The position numbers were made by a program, and so were the translations under genes. DNA of 13,973 nt from Clostridium sp. (GTDB lineage: Bacteria > Bacillota > Clostridia > Clostridiales > Clostridiaceae), in contig JAHAIU010000064.1 of the NCBI GenBank assembly GCA_018372555.1, positions 1 to 13,973 on the forward strand, given 5' to 3'. Position 1 is the first letter of the stretch; the number at the start of each line of letters is the position of its first letter. Below, one piece after another: positions 1-5,752 of the stretch. The notes beneath the pieces are model-generated. The model saw only the letters and a list, made by a program, of their open reading frames with translations. It was not told the DNA's origin and did no database searches.

Positions 1-71
1 TACAAATAAAATAAAGCAATGAATAAAAAGTTTCACTAACAGAAAACAGTGAACAGATAATAATAGAATTA

Positions 72-130
72 AAGAGTAAGATTTAATGATTATAGGTTTC
101 ATCCAATATTGATCATAAAGTCTTACTCTT
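72..130 (+). terminator. Intrinsic terminator of a gene lying upstream of the window
   Basis: Arms 72-84 and 118-130 pair over 13 positions with one G-U wobble (T82 with G120). After an A-A mismatch the helix continues as 86-90 with 112-116. The right arm runs into the U-rich stretch ATTTATTTT. This fits a rho-independent terminator for a plus-strand gene that ends before the window. I see no coding sequence in 1-71. Confidence 0.55.
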
Positions 131-255
131 ATTTATTTTAAGAAATTTATACATAAGTGAATTAAATTTGACTTTTATGGAATAATTAAGATGTATAAGT
201 TGTAATAAAGTTTTTACATTTTATTAAATTAGTTCAGTGATAAAAAATGTTTCAG

Positions 256-285
256 TTAAGTAAATACAAAATCAACTTATATAAA
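256..285 (+). promoter_or_regulatory. Candidate rubrerythrin promoter
   Basis: TTAAGT at 256-261 and TATAAA at 280-285 are separated by 18 bp. The equivalent positions upstream of msrA read TTGAGT and TATAAA with the same spacing, and the -10 region lies in the best conserved part of the shared block. Transcription would start near 292 and give a leader of about 124 nt. The -35 is weak, so this rests mainly on conservation between the two copies. Confidence 0.4.
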
Positions 286-338
286 AATTAAAAGATCGAT
301 GTTTTCAATTAATGTAATTTACATTTTAAAATTATTTT

Positions 339-351
339 TCACTCAAAGTGA
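339..351 (+). other. Small hairpin in the rubrerythrin leader, covarying with the msrA leader
   Basis: TCACT (339-343) pairs perfectly with AGTGA (347-351) around the loop CAA. In the aligned msrA copy the arms read TTGTT and AATAA and still pair. Two pairs change by compensatory substitution (C-G to T-A, twice) and one becomes a G-U wobble (A-U to G-U). The wobble is tolerated only on the gene-sense strand, which points to an RNA element. The stem is short and A+T rich, so chance remains possible. An outer pair of arms, 321-329 with 361-369, is perfect here but only partly kept in the other copy. Confidence 0.4.
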
Positions 352-415
352 TATAGGTACTTAAAATGTATATTATTTATTGAAACATATATAGATTGAA
401 AGGATGTGTTTAAAA

Positions 416-970
416 ATGTCAGTAAATAATGCAATGACAGTAGATTTTTTATGTTCAGCTTATGGTGGAGAGAGTATGGCTCATATGAGATATACTATTT
501 GGGCAAATGCCGCTGAAAAAGAGAAGTTTCCTAACATAGCAAGACTCTTTAGAGGAATAGCTTATGCAGAGTGGTGTCATGCTAACAATCATTTTAATGC
601 TTTAAATAAACCAATTGAAGATAAGACTGTAACTGCGGGGGCTGTATTTGGTCATACTAATACAGTTGAAAATCTTCAAGGTGCCATTGATGGTGAATTA
701 CATGAAATTGATCAAATGTATCCAGTTTATTTAGAAGCAGCTAAGTTTCAAAATGAGAAGGATGCACAAAGAACATTTCATTATGCCTTAGAGGCAGAAA
801 AAATACATGCAAAATTATTTAAAGAAGCTCAAGATAAAGCTAAAAAAGGTGAAGATATAGGTAATGAAATTATTTATATCTGTCCAATATGCGGCTTTAC
901 TGAAATAGGGGATCAAGTAGAGAAGTGTCCTGTTTGTGGTGTTAGTAAAGATAAGTTTAAGGCTTTTTAA
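416..970 (+). CDS. rbr: Rubrerythrin
   Basis: This 184-residue non-haem iron protein reduces hydrogen peroxide in the cytoplasm of anaerobes. The N-terminal four-helix domain carries every expected diiron ligand: Glu19, Glu52, His55, Glu94, Glu97, Glu128 and His131, with the last pairs in E-x-x-H motifs. The C-terminal rubredoxin-like domain has an iron-binding Cys quartet at 156, 159, 171 and 174 (CPICG and CPVCG). Length and domain order match classical rubrerythrin. I chose the ATG at 416 because the in-frame ATG at 404 lies inside the Shine-Dalgarno sequence (GAAAGGATG), which is well spaced for 416. The gene stands alone and converges on mtnN. Its upstream region is shared with msrA, another oxidative-damage gene, which suggests common control; this is an inference. 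Confidence 0.95.
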   Translation: MSVNNAMTVDFLCSAYGGESMAHMRYTIWANAAEKEKFPNIARLFRGIAYAEWCHANNHFNALNKPIEDKTVTAGAVFGHTNTVENLQGAIDGELHEIDQMYPVYLEAAKFQNEKDAQRTFHYALEAEKIHAKLFKEAQDKAKKGEDIGNEIIYICPICGFTEIGDQVEKCPVCGVSKDKFKAF

Positions 971-1028
971 CCTATATTTTAAAAATTTTTCATAAAATAA
1001 GAATTGGTCTTTTCTTGAAAAAACAATA

Positions 1029-1092
1029 AAATACATATTATCTTACATTAGATTTGGATTTTGGTAGTTCGTATGTAAGATAATATGTATTT
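1029..1092. repeat. Perfect 20-bp inverted repeat between convergent genes
   Basis: Arms 1029-1048 and 1073-1092 are exact reverse complements around a 24-nt loop. It sits between the stops of rubrerythrin and mtnN and may act as a bidirectional terminator. However, the arms are unusually long and A+T rich, and no clear U-run follows on the plus strand (it reads CTTATAATAG). A mobile-element remnant or RNA-stabilising stem is an alternative. Confidence 0.6.
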
Positions 1093-1108
1093 CTTATAAT
1101 AGTCTTTA

Positions 1109-1801
1109 TTACAACTTACGTATTATATTTTTTAATAATATAGTTGAGTTTCTAACAGCTATAGGAATGAATTTTTCATAATCCATATGAGCTCCATTAT
1201 TAGCATTATCAGAAATAGATCTAATAACTACAAAAGGAATATTGTTTAAATAACAAACTTGAGCAATACTAGCTCCTTCCATCTCACAAGCCATAGCATT
1301 AAACTCTTTTTCAAACCATTGAATTTTTTCAACGCTTGATATAAATTGATCACCAGAAATTATTCTACCAGAGAAAGTGTTAATTTCTTTTATTTCTTCA
1401 CAAGCTTCTAAAGATGCTTTAACTAAAGCTTCATCACATTTAAAGTCAAAAGTATCTAATCTAGGAATTTGACCATGTGGGTCACCAAAAACTGTTGTAT
1501 CCATATCATGTTGGACTAAGTTAGTTCCAACAACTACATCTCCTGGATATATATCTTTACCTATTCCACCAGCAACTCCAACATTTATTATAGAAGTTAC
1601 TTTAAATTCAGATATTAAAATTTGTGAACAAACAGCAGCATTAACCTTACCTATTCCACATACTACAGCTATAATATCCTTATTATCTAAGGTTCCTTTG
1701 TAAAAAGTCATATTTGCTTTTTTAGTTTCTTCATTTATAGTCATATCTTTTAGAAGAAGATCTAATTCTTCTTGCATAGCACTTACAATACCTAAAATCA
1801 T
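1109..1801 (-). CDS. mtnN: 5'-methylthioadenosine/S-adenosylhomocysteine nucleosidase
   Basis: This 230-residue cytosolic enzyme cleaves adenine from methylthioadenosine and S-adenosylhomocysteine. It feeds methionine salvage and removes the inhibitory product of methyltransferases. The sequence shows the family's N-terminal start (MILGIVSAMQEE) with catalytic Glu12. The phosphorylase-like glycine segment VGVAGGIG is at 74-81 and SGDQF at 149-153. The substrate-binding EMEG is at 173-176, and the catalytic Asp198 lies in the SISDNAN motif. Length is normal for the family. The start is supported by GGAGG seven bases upstream on the minus strand. The gene is monocistronic, convergent with rubrerythrin and divergent from tcdA across about 214 bp in which I found no convincing shared operator. 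Confidence 0.95.
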   Translation of the reverse strand: MILGIVSAMQEELDLLLKDMTINEETKKANMTFYKGTLDNKDIIAVVCGIGKVNAAVCSQILISEFKVTSIINVGVAGGIGKDIYPGDVVVGTNLVQHDMDTTVFGDPHGQIPRLDTFDFKCDEALVKASLEACEEIKEINTFSGRIISGDQFISSVEKIQWFEKEFNAMACEMEGASIAQVCYLNNIPFVVIRSISDNANNGAHMDYEKFIPIAVRNSTILLKNIIRKL

Positions 1802-2015
1802 AAAATTTCCTCCTTGAAATTTATTTATTAAAACATAATCTTTTAATATAGTACCATATTATTTAACTCATTTAAATAAAATATAAGTTTATGCTATTTG
1901 TTAAATTTACAAGTTTTGAAAGAAAAATATTGTTGTTTAAAGCTTTATAATAGTCTAAAATAAGATATATTATATTTATATATTTTAAAGGTAGATAAAA
2001 AGGAGAGAAATATAA

Positions 2016-2774
2016 ATGATACAACATCCATTATCTAGAACAGAATTACTTATAGGGAATGATGGACTAGGAAAGCTAAAGAATGCTAAAGTTATGGTTT
2101 TTGGTGTTGGTGGTGTAGGAAGCTTTGCGGTAGAAGCTTTAACTAGAGCTGGAGTTGGAACTGTAATATTAGTAGATGATGACACAGTATGCCTAACTAA
2201 TTTAAATAGACAAATACATGCAACATATCAAACTGTAAGTAAAGTAAAAGTAGAAGTAATGAAGGAAAGAATACTGTCTATTAATAGAAAATGTAATGTT
2301 ATTACTCATCAAATATTTGTAACACCTAAGAACTTAAGTGATTTAATACCTGATGATGTTGATTACGTAATAGATGCTATAGATACAGTATCTGCCAAAA
2401 TTGCATTAGCTGAGTATTGCTATGAAAAAGGAATTAATATAATAGCATCTATGGGTACTGGAAACAAATTAGATCCTACTCAATTTAAGGTTGCAGATAT
2501 ATATGATACTAAGGTTTGTCCACTTGCTAAGGTTATGAGATATGAACTTAGAAAAAGAGGAGTAAAGAAATTAAAAGTTGTTTACTCAGAAGAAAAACCA
2601 AGAAAGCCTAGAGAAGAAGATGTAGTAACTTGTAAGACTGGATGTATTTGTACAGGTGGAACTAAAAAATGTGCATCTAAGAGACAAATACCAGGAAGTA
2701 TATCATTTGTGCCCCCAGTAGCTGGAATGATATTAGGTGGAGAAGTAGTTAAATCTATTTTAGAAATTGAATAG
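2016..2774 (+). CDS. tcdA: tRNA threonylcarbamoyladenosine dehydratase TcdA (CsdL, E1-like)
   Basis: This 252-residue member of the ThiF/MoeB/E1-like family uses ATP to cyclise t6A at position 37 of ANN-decoding tRNAs to ct6A. The N-terminal nucleotide-binding motif GVGGVGS is at residues 30-36. It is followed by the acidic strand end LVDDD and the family segment LTNLNRQ. A DAIDTV motif lies in the middle. The C-terminal part is Cys-rich (KTGCIC and KKCASKR), as in TcdA proteins, and ends in the IPGSISFVPP-type segment. The start has AGGAG at 2001-2005, ten bases upstream. The gene is monocistronic with two hairpin terminators downstream. ThiF or MoeB is less likely because no thiamine or molybdopterin genes are near and the C-terminal motifs are those of TcdA. 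Confidence 0.92.
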   Translation: MIQHPLSRTELLIGNDGLGKLKNAKVMVFGVGGVGSFAVEALTRAGVGTVILVDDDTVCLTNLNRQIHATYQTVSKVKVEVMKERILSINRKCNVITHQIFVTPKNLSDLIPDDVDYVIDAIDTVSAKIALAEYCYEKGINIIASMGTGNKLDPTQFKVADIYDTKVCPLAKVMRYELRKRGVKKLKVVYSEEKPRKPREEDVVTCKTGCICTGGTKKCASKRQIPGSISFVPPVAGMILGGEVVKSILEIE

Positions 2775-2813
2775 TAGAGTGCTAGCGCACAATGAATAAT
2801 GTAAAATTAAAGA

Positions 2814-2834
2814 AAAAACTCCTATGGAGTTTTT
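2814..2834 (+). terminator. First terminator after tcdA
   Basis: AAAAACTCC (2814-2822) pairs with GGAGTTTTT (2826-2834) around a 3-nt loop. The T-run is part of the stem. It lies 40 bp after the tcdA stop. Confidence 0.7.
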
Positions 2835-2851
2835 AAATTTGAATTATTTTT

Positions 2852-2884
2852 AAATGGGCTATCTTTATAGACAGCCCATTTTTC
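2852..2884 (+). terminator. Second terminator, between tcdA and the AraC-type gene
   Basis: AAATGGGCT (2852-2860) pairs with AGCCCATTT (2873-2881), with an inner TCT/AGA helix and a loop TTAT. The plus strand then runs into T-rich sequence. On the minus strand the same stem begins directly after the regulator's stop but has no U-tract, so it works best for plus-strand transcripts. Confidence 0.75.
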
Positions 2885-2885
2885 T

Positions 2886-3755
2886 TTAAATCTTTTCTAA
2901 AACAGAATTTTCAATTCTATAGCTCTTAGGAGATACACCAGAGACTTTTCTAAACATCTGACTAAAGTAGGATGAGTTAGAAAAACCAACTATTGAGGCT
3001 ATATCTCTTATTGAATAATTAGTAGTTGCAAGTAAGTTTTTTGCTTCTTGTATTCGTCTAGTTATTACATAATTAATAGGAGATACTCCTATTTCTTTTG
3101 TGAAAGTATGGACTAAATGGAATTTGTTCATATAAGATAGGTCTGATAAAAAATCTAAAGTTATATTCTGTGAATAGTGCGCATCTATATAGTTTTTAAT
3201 TTTCATGCATTCTAAATTAATTTTTTCTTGAGATTCTTCTATGAATAGAGAGGATGTAGTAGTACGAATAATGTGAGTTATAAATAGTATTAGCATGCTT
3301 TTACAGGCCAGTTCATAATTAAAAGCTTTATGCTCGACCTCTAATATTAATCGATCAAAATAATCTAATATAACATCTTTGTCTCTAAAGCAATTCTTAA
3401 TTATATATTGTTTAATTTGCCTATCATTATCAATTAAGCTATATGATTCAGGGAAATTTAGCAATAGATTGTCCACTCCGAGGACTGTATATTCCAAAGG
3501 AACATCTGAAAGAGAAGACTTTTCAGTATGTAAGCAATTTGGATTAATTATGATAAGATCCCATTTGGTTACCTTAACTATCTTATCATCTAGTAAAAAG
3601 GTACCTTGACCATTAGTAATAAAGAATATTTCTGTAAAAGGATGAAAGTGAGCAGTGCTATGCCAATCGTTTTCAAATTTTGACTTACTAATATAGAGAA
3701 GCTCATAATTAGGATCAGCATTATGCTTGTCAATTAAATACCGTGTATTACCCAT
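2886..3755 (-). CDS. AraC-family transcriptional regulator with N-terminal cupin domain
   Basis: This 289-residue predicted sugar-responsive regulator is encoded divergently from the glycan ABC transporter/GH112 operon. The N-terminal part (about 20-100) has the cupin signature of AraC ligand-binding domains: H-x-H (HFHPFTEIFFI), then GQGTFLLDD and HTEKSS. The C-terminal 100 residues form the double helix-turn-helix, with the second-helix signature IRDIASIVGFSNSSYFSQMFRK and GVSPKSYR close to the end. I place the start at the ATG at 3755, which has TGGAGGT five bases upstream. A longer in-frame reading from 3842 would start upstream of the predicted transcription start near 3780. Divergent placement suggests it activates the operon on sensing a Gal-HexNAc sugar; ligand and sign of control are inferred. 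Confidence 0.9.
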   Translation of the reverse strand: MGNTRYLIDKHNADPNYELLYISKSKFENDWHSTAHFHPFTEIFFITNGQGTFLLDDKIVKVTKWDLIIINPNCLHTEKSSLSDVPLEYTVLGVDNLLLNFPESYSLIDNDRQIKQYIIKNCFRDKDVILDYFDRLILEVEHKAFNYELACKSMLILFITHIIRTTTSSLFIEESQEKINLECMKIKNYIDAHYSQNITLDFLSDLSYMNKFHLVHTFTKEIGVSPINYVITRRIQEAKNLLATTNYSIRDIASIVGFSNSSYFSQMFRKVSGVSPKSYRIENSVLEKI

Positions 3756-3786
3756 TTTATACCTCCAATGAAAATAGATTACATAT

Positions 3787-3815
3787 ATTATATCACAAGA
3801 TATATAAAAAGATAA
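3787..3815 (-). promoter_or_regulatory. Candidate promoter of the AraC-type regulator
   Basis: On the minus strand TATAAT (3787-3792) lies 17 bp after TTATCT (3810-3815). The -10 is perfect and the -35 weak, as expected of a regulator gene that needs little expression. It gives a leader of about 25 nt before the ATG at 3755. Confidence 0.5.
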
Positions 3816-3833
3816 CTTGTTAGTGATAGCAAC

Positions 3834-3870
3834 TTTACACAAAAATAAAGCAACAATATTATTGTGTAAA
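3834..3870. promoter_or_regulatory. Candidate operator: 9-bp inverted repeat in the divergent region
   Basis: TTTACACAA (3834-3842) and TTGTGTAAA (3862-3870) are exact reverse complements, 28 bp centre to centre. The right arm covers the -35 box of the permease promoter (TTGTGT, 3862-3867). Position and symmetry fit a binding site for the divergent regulator. AraC proteins often use direct repeats, so another regulator is possible. Confidence 0.5.
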
Positions 3871-3890
3871 AGATTACAAACGAATACAAT
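3862..3890 (+). promoter_or_regulatory. Promoter of the glycan transporter/GH112 operon
   Basis: TTGTGT (3862-3867) and TACAAT (3885-3890) are spaced by exactly 17 bp. Transcription would begin near 3897, which excludes the ATG at 3893 as the start of the first permease. The -35 is imperfect and overlaps an inverted repeat, consistent with activator-dependent control. Confidence 0.6.
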
Positions 3891-3934
3891 TAATGTATAG
3901 ACACAGAGAGAATATGAGGGGAGCGTCGATAAGG

Positions 3935-4828
3935 ATGCGTAAAAAAAGTACTGTAAACAAGGTGTTTATTGGGTTTTCCGTAATTCCTGCACTTATACTG
4001 TTCACCGTATTTATGGTAATTCCAACTATAAATGTATTTTGGATGTCACTATTTAAATGGGGTGGATTATCAAACAACAAGAAATTTGTAGGATTTGATA
4101 ATTTTGCAATATTACTAAAAGACACCAATTTTATTAAAGCATTTCAAAACACAATATTTTTATTAGTAATAGTAACTATAATAACTATGGTTCTAGCAAT
4201 AGCATCAGCTGCTGTATTAACTAGAAAGGATACAAGGTTTAAGAACTTCTTTAGAGTAGTTTTTTATTTTCCTAACATATTATCAGTAGTTGTAATATCT
4301 GCTATATTCTCAGCGATTTTAGATCCTGAGAAAGGAATAGTGAATTCTTCATTAGGTGCCTTAGGATTGGACAACCTAAAAAGGATGTGGCTTGGAGATC
4401 AGAAGATTGTAATATGGTGTATAGCCTTTGCAATGATATGGCAAGCAGTTGGATATTACATGGTTATGTATATGGCAAGTATGAGTAGTATTCCAGATAG
4501 TTTATATGAAGCTGCAGATTTAGAAGGGGCTTCAAGGCTACAACAATTTTTCCAAATAACATTACCTTTAGTTTGGAATGTTATAAGAACAACATTAACT
4601 TTCTTTATAATAAGTACCATAAACTTAAGTTTCTTATTTGTAAAGGTTATGACTGCAGGAGGGCCAGATGGCTCCTCAGAAGTATTCTTAAGTTATATGT
4701 ACAAGCAAGCTTACTCTAATTCATCCTATGGATATGGAATGGCTATTGGAGTAGTAATATTTATATTCTCATTTGGTTTATCTTTATTTGTAAGTAAAGC
4801 AACTAAAAGAGATGTAATTGAGTTTTAA
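3935..4828 (+). CDS. ABC sugar transporter permease, MalF/UgpA type
   Basis: This 297-residue integral membrane subunit is one half of the channel of a CUT1-family oligosaccharide importer. It has about six hydrophobic segments, the first near residues 9-32 (VFIGFSVIPALILFTVFMVI). The cytoplasmic coupling motif that docks the ATPase starts at residue 192 (EAADLEGAS, followed by the P of LPLVW). Start choice: the ATG at 3935 has GAGGGGAG at 3916-3923. In-frame ATGs at 3893 and 3914 lie at or close to the predicted transcription start and lack a good Shine-Dalgarno. It is followed after 13 bp by the partner permease. The substrate is inferred from gnpA downstream: galacto-N-biose, lacto-N-biose or a larger glycan ending in them. 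No ATPase gene is in the operon. Confidence 0.9.
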   Translation: MRKKSTVNKVFIGFSVIPALILFTVFMVIPTINVFWMSLFKWGGLSNNKKFVGFDNFAILLKDTNFIKAFQNTIFLLVIVTIITMVLAIASAAVLTRKDTRFKNFFRVVFYFPNILSVVVISAIFSAILDPEKGIVNSSLGALGLDNLKRMWLGDQKIVIWCIAFAMIWQAVGYYMVMYMASMSSIPDSLYEAADLEGASRLQQFFQITLPLVWNVIRTTLTFFIISTINLSFLFVKVMTAGGPDGSSEVFLSYMYKQAYSNSSYGYGMAIGVVIFIFSFGLSLFVSKATKRDVIEF

Positions 4829-4841
4829 GGGGGGGATTAAT

Positions 4842-5738
4842 ATGGAGAAGTCAAACAAAACGATATCAACAGAAAAACTTGTAAAAATATTTACTTATTT
4901 ATGTTTAGGTATATTTGCTCTTAGTATATTAATTCCTTTAGGATGGGCAATCCTAGCATCATTTAAACATAAATCAGAATTCTATGGAAATCCATGGGCA
5001 TTACCTCAAGGATTTTACTTTGAAAACTTCAAAAAGGCTTTTGTGGAAGCTAATATGGGAGAATACTTTGTAAATTCCATTATAGTAACTGGACTAGCTT
5101 TGATAATATTATTAGTTGTTTCTATACCAGCAGCCTATGTATTATCAAGATTTGAATTTAAAACTAAAAAGTTCTTAAACTTATTATTTTCAGCTGGATT
5201 ATTTATAAATGTTAACTATATTGTAGTTCCAATATTTTTATTAGTTCTAGATGGAGAAAAGTATATTAGAAGAATTTTTGAGCTTCCAGCTAGTATGACT
5301 GTATTTTTAGATAGTAGGATAGTTTTAAGTATTATATATGCTGCAACAGCATTACCATTTACTATACATCTTCTTACAACATTCTTTAAATCATTACCTA
5401 AGGCTTATGAGGAAGCAGCTTATGTAGATGGATGTAGTAATTTGAAAACATTAATTCATGTAATAATGCCTATGGCAAAGCCAAGTATAATCACAGTTAT
5501 ATTATTTAATTTTCTAGGATTCTGGAATGAATATATAATTGCTTTAACATTATTGCCAAACAAGGCAAAGACATTACCTCTTGGATTAATAAACTTAATG
5601 CAAGTACAAAAAACTGCAACAGATTATGGTGCTCTATACGCAGGGCTAGTAATCGTTATGATACCAACAATGATTTTATATATATTAGTACAAAAGAAAT
5701 TAACAGAAGGTATGACCGTAGGTGGTATTAAAGAATAA
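4842..5738 (+). CDS. ABC sugar transporter permease, MalG/UgpE type
   Basis: This 298-residue second membrane subunit of the same CUT1 importer pairs with the preceding permease. It shows about six hydrophobic segments. The EAA coupling loop is near 190 (EEAAYVDGCS, then IMPMAKPS), and the C-terminus ends in the typical GMTVGGIKE-like tail of MalG-type permeases. The start ATG at 4842 is preceded by a G-rich Shine-Dalgarno (AAGGGGGGG, about 4827-4835). An upstream in-frame TTG at 4818 overlaps the previous gene and is less likely. The stop is 14 bp before gnpA, so translation and transcription are clearly linked to the phosphorylase. Confidence 0.92.
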   Translation: MEKSNKTISTEKLVKIFTYLCLGIFALSILIPLGWAILASFKHKSEFYGNPWALPQGFYFENFKKAFVEANMGEYFVNSIIVTGLALIILLVVSIPAAYVLSRFEFKTKKFLNLLFSAGLFINVNYIVVPIFLLVLDGEKYIRRIFELPASMTVFLDSRIVLSIIYAATALPFTIHLLTTFFKSLPKAYEEAAYVDGCSNLKTLIHVIMPMAKPSIITVILFNFLGFWNEYIIALTLLPNKAKTLPLGLINLMQVQKTATDYGALYAGLVIVMIPTMILYILVQKKLTEGMTVGGIKE

Positions 5739-5752
5739 TAAGGAGGACAAAA

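Larger units (their letters stand above)
187..393 (+). repeat. Upstream block of rubrerythrin, homologous to the msrA upstream block (copy A)
   Basis: This stretch fills most of the gene-free region before rubrerythrin. It aligns with the reverse complement of 10229-10434 almost without gaps. Hand counts gave 28/35, 48/60 and about 55/70 identities in three segments. The longest identical run is AATCAACTTATATAAAAAT at 270-288. The match stops just before the ribosome binding sites of the two genes and has the same orientation relative to each gene. The proteins downstream are unrelated. It could be a shared regulatory leader or an old dispersed element; the sequence alone does not decide. Confidence 0.8.

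Noticed and set aside
31..53. Short inverted repeat TTCACT/AGTGAA near the window start.
   Set aside because: Six pairs with no U-tract and no gene context visible; probably chance.
1802..2015. Possible promoters in the gap between mtnN and tcdA (for example TTGTTT 1933-1938 with TAAAAT 1956-1961).
   Set aside because: Several poor, competing matches in A+T-rich DNA; none stands out enough to annotate.
2779..2790. Palindromic GTGCTAGCGCAC just after the tcdA stop.
   Set aside because: Only a 4-bp stem with no U-tract; two better terminators follow.
3756..3842. N-terminal extension of the AraC-type regulator to 3842.
   Set aside because: It would run through the predicted promoter of the same gene, and TGGAGGT clearly serves the ATG at 3755.
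3875..3888. cre-like sequence between -35 and -10 of the permease promoter.
   Set aside because: Three constrained positions of the consensus are violated, too many to claim a CcpA site.
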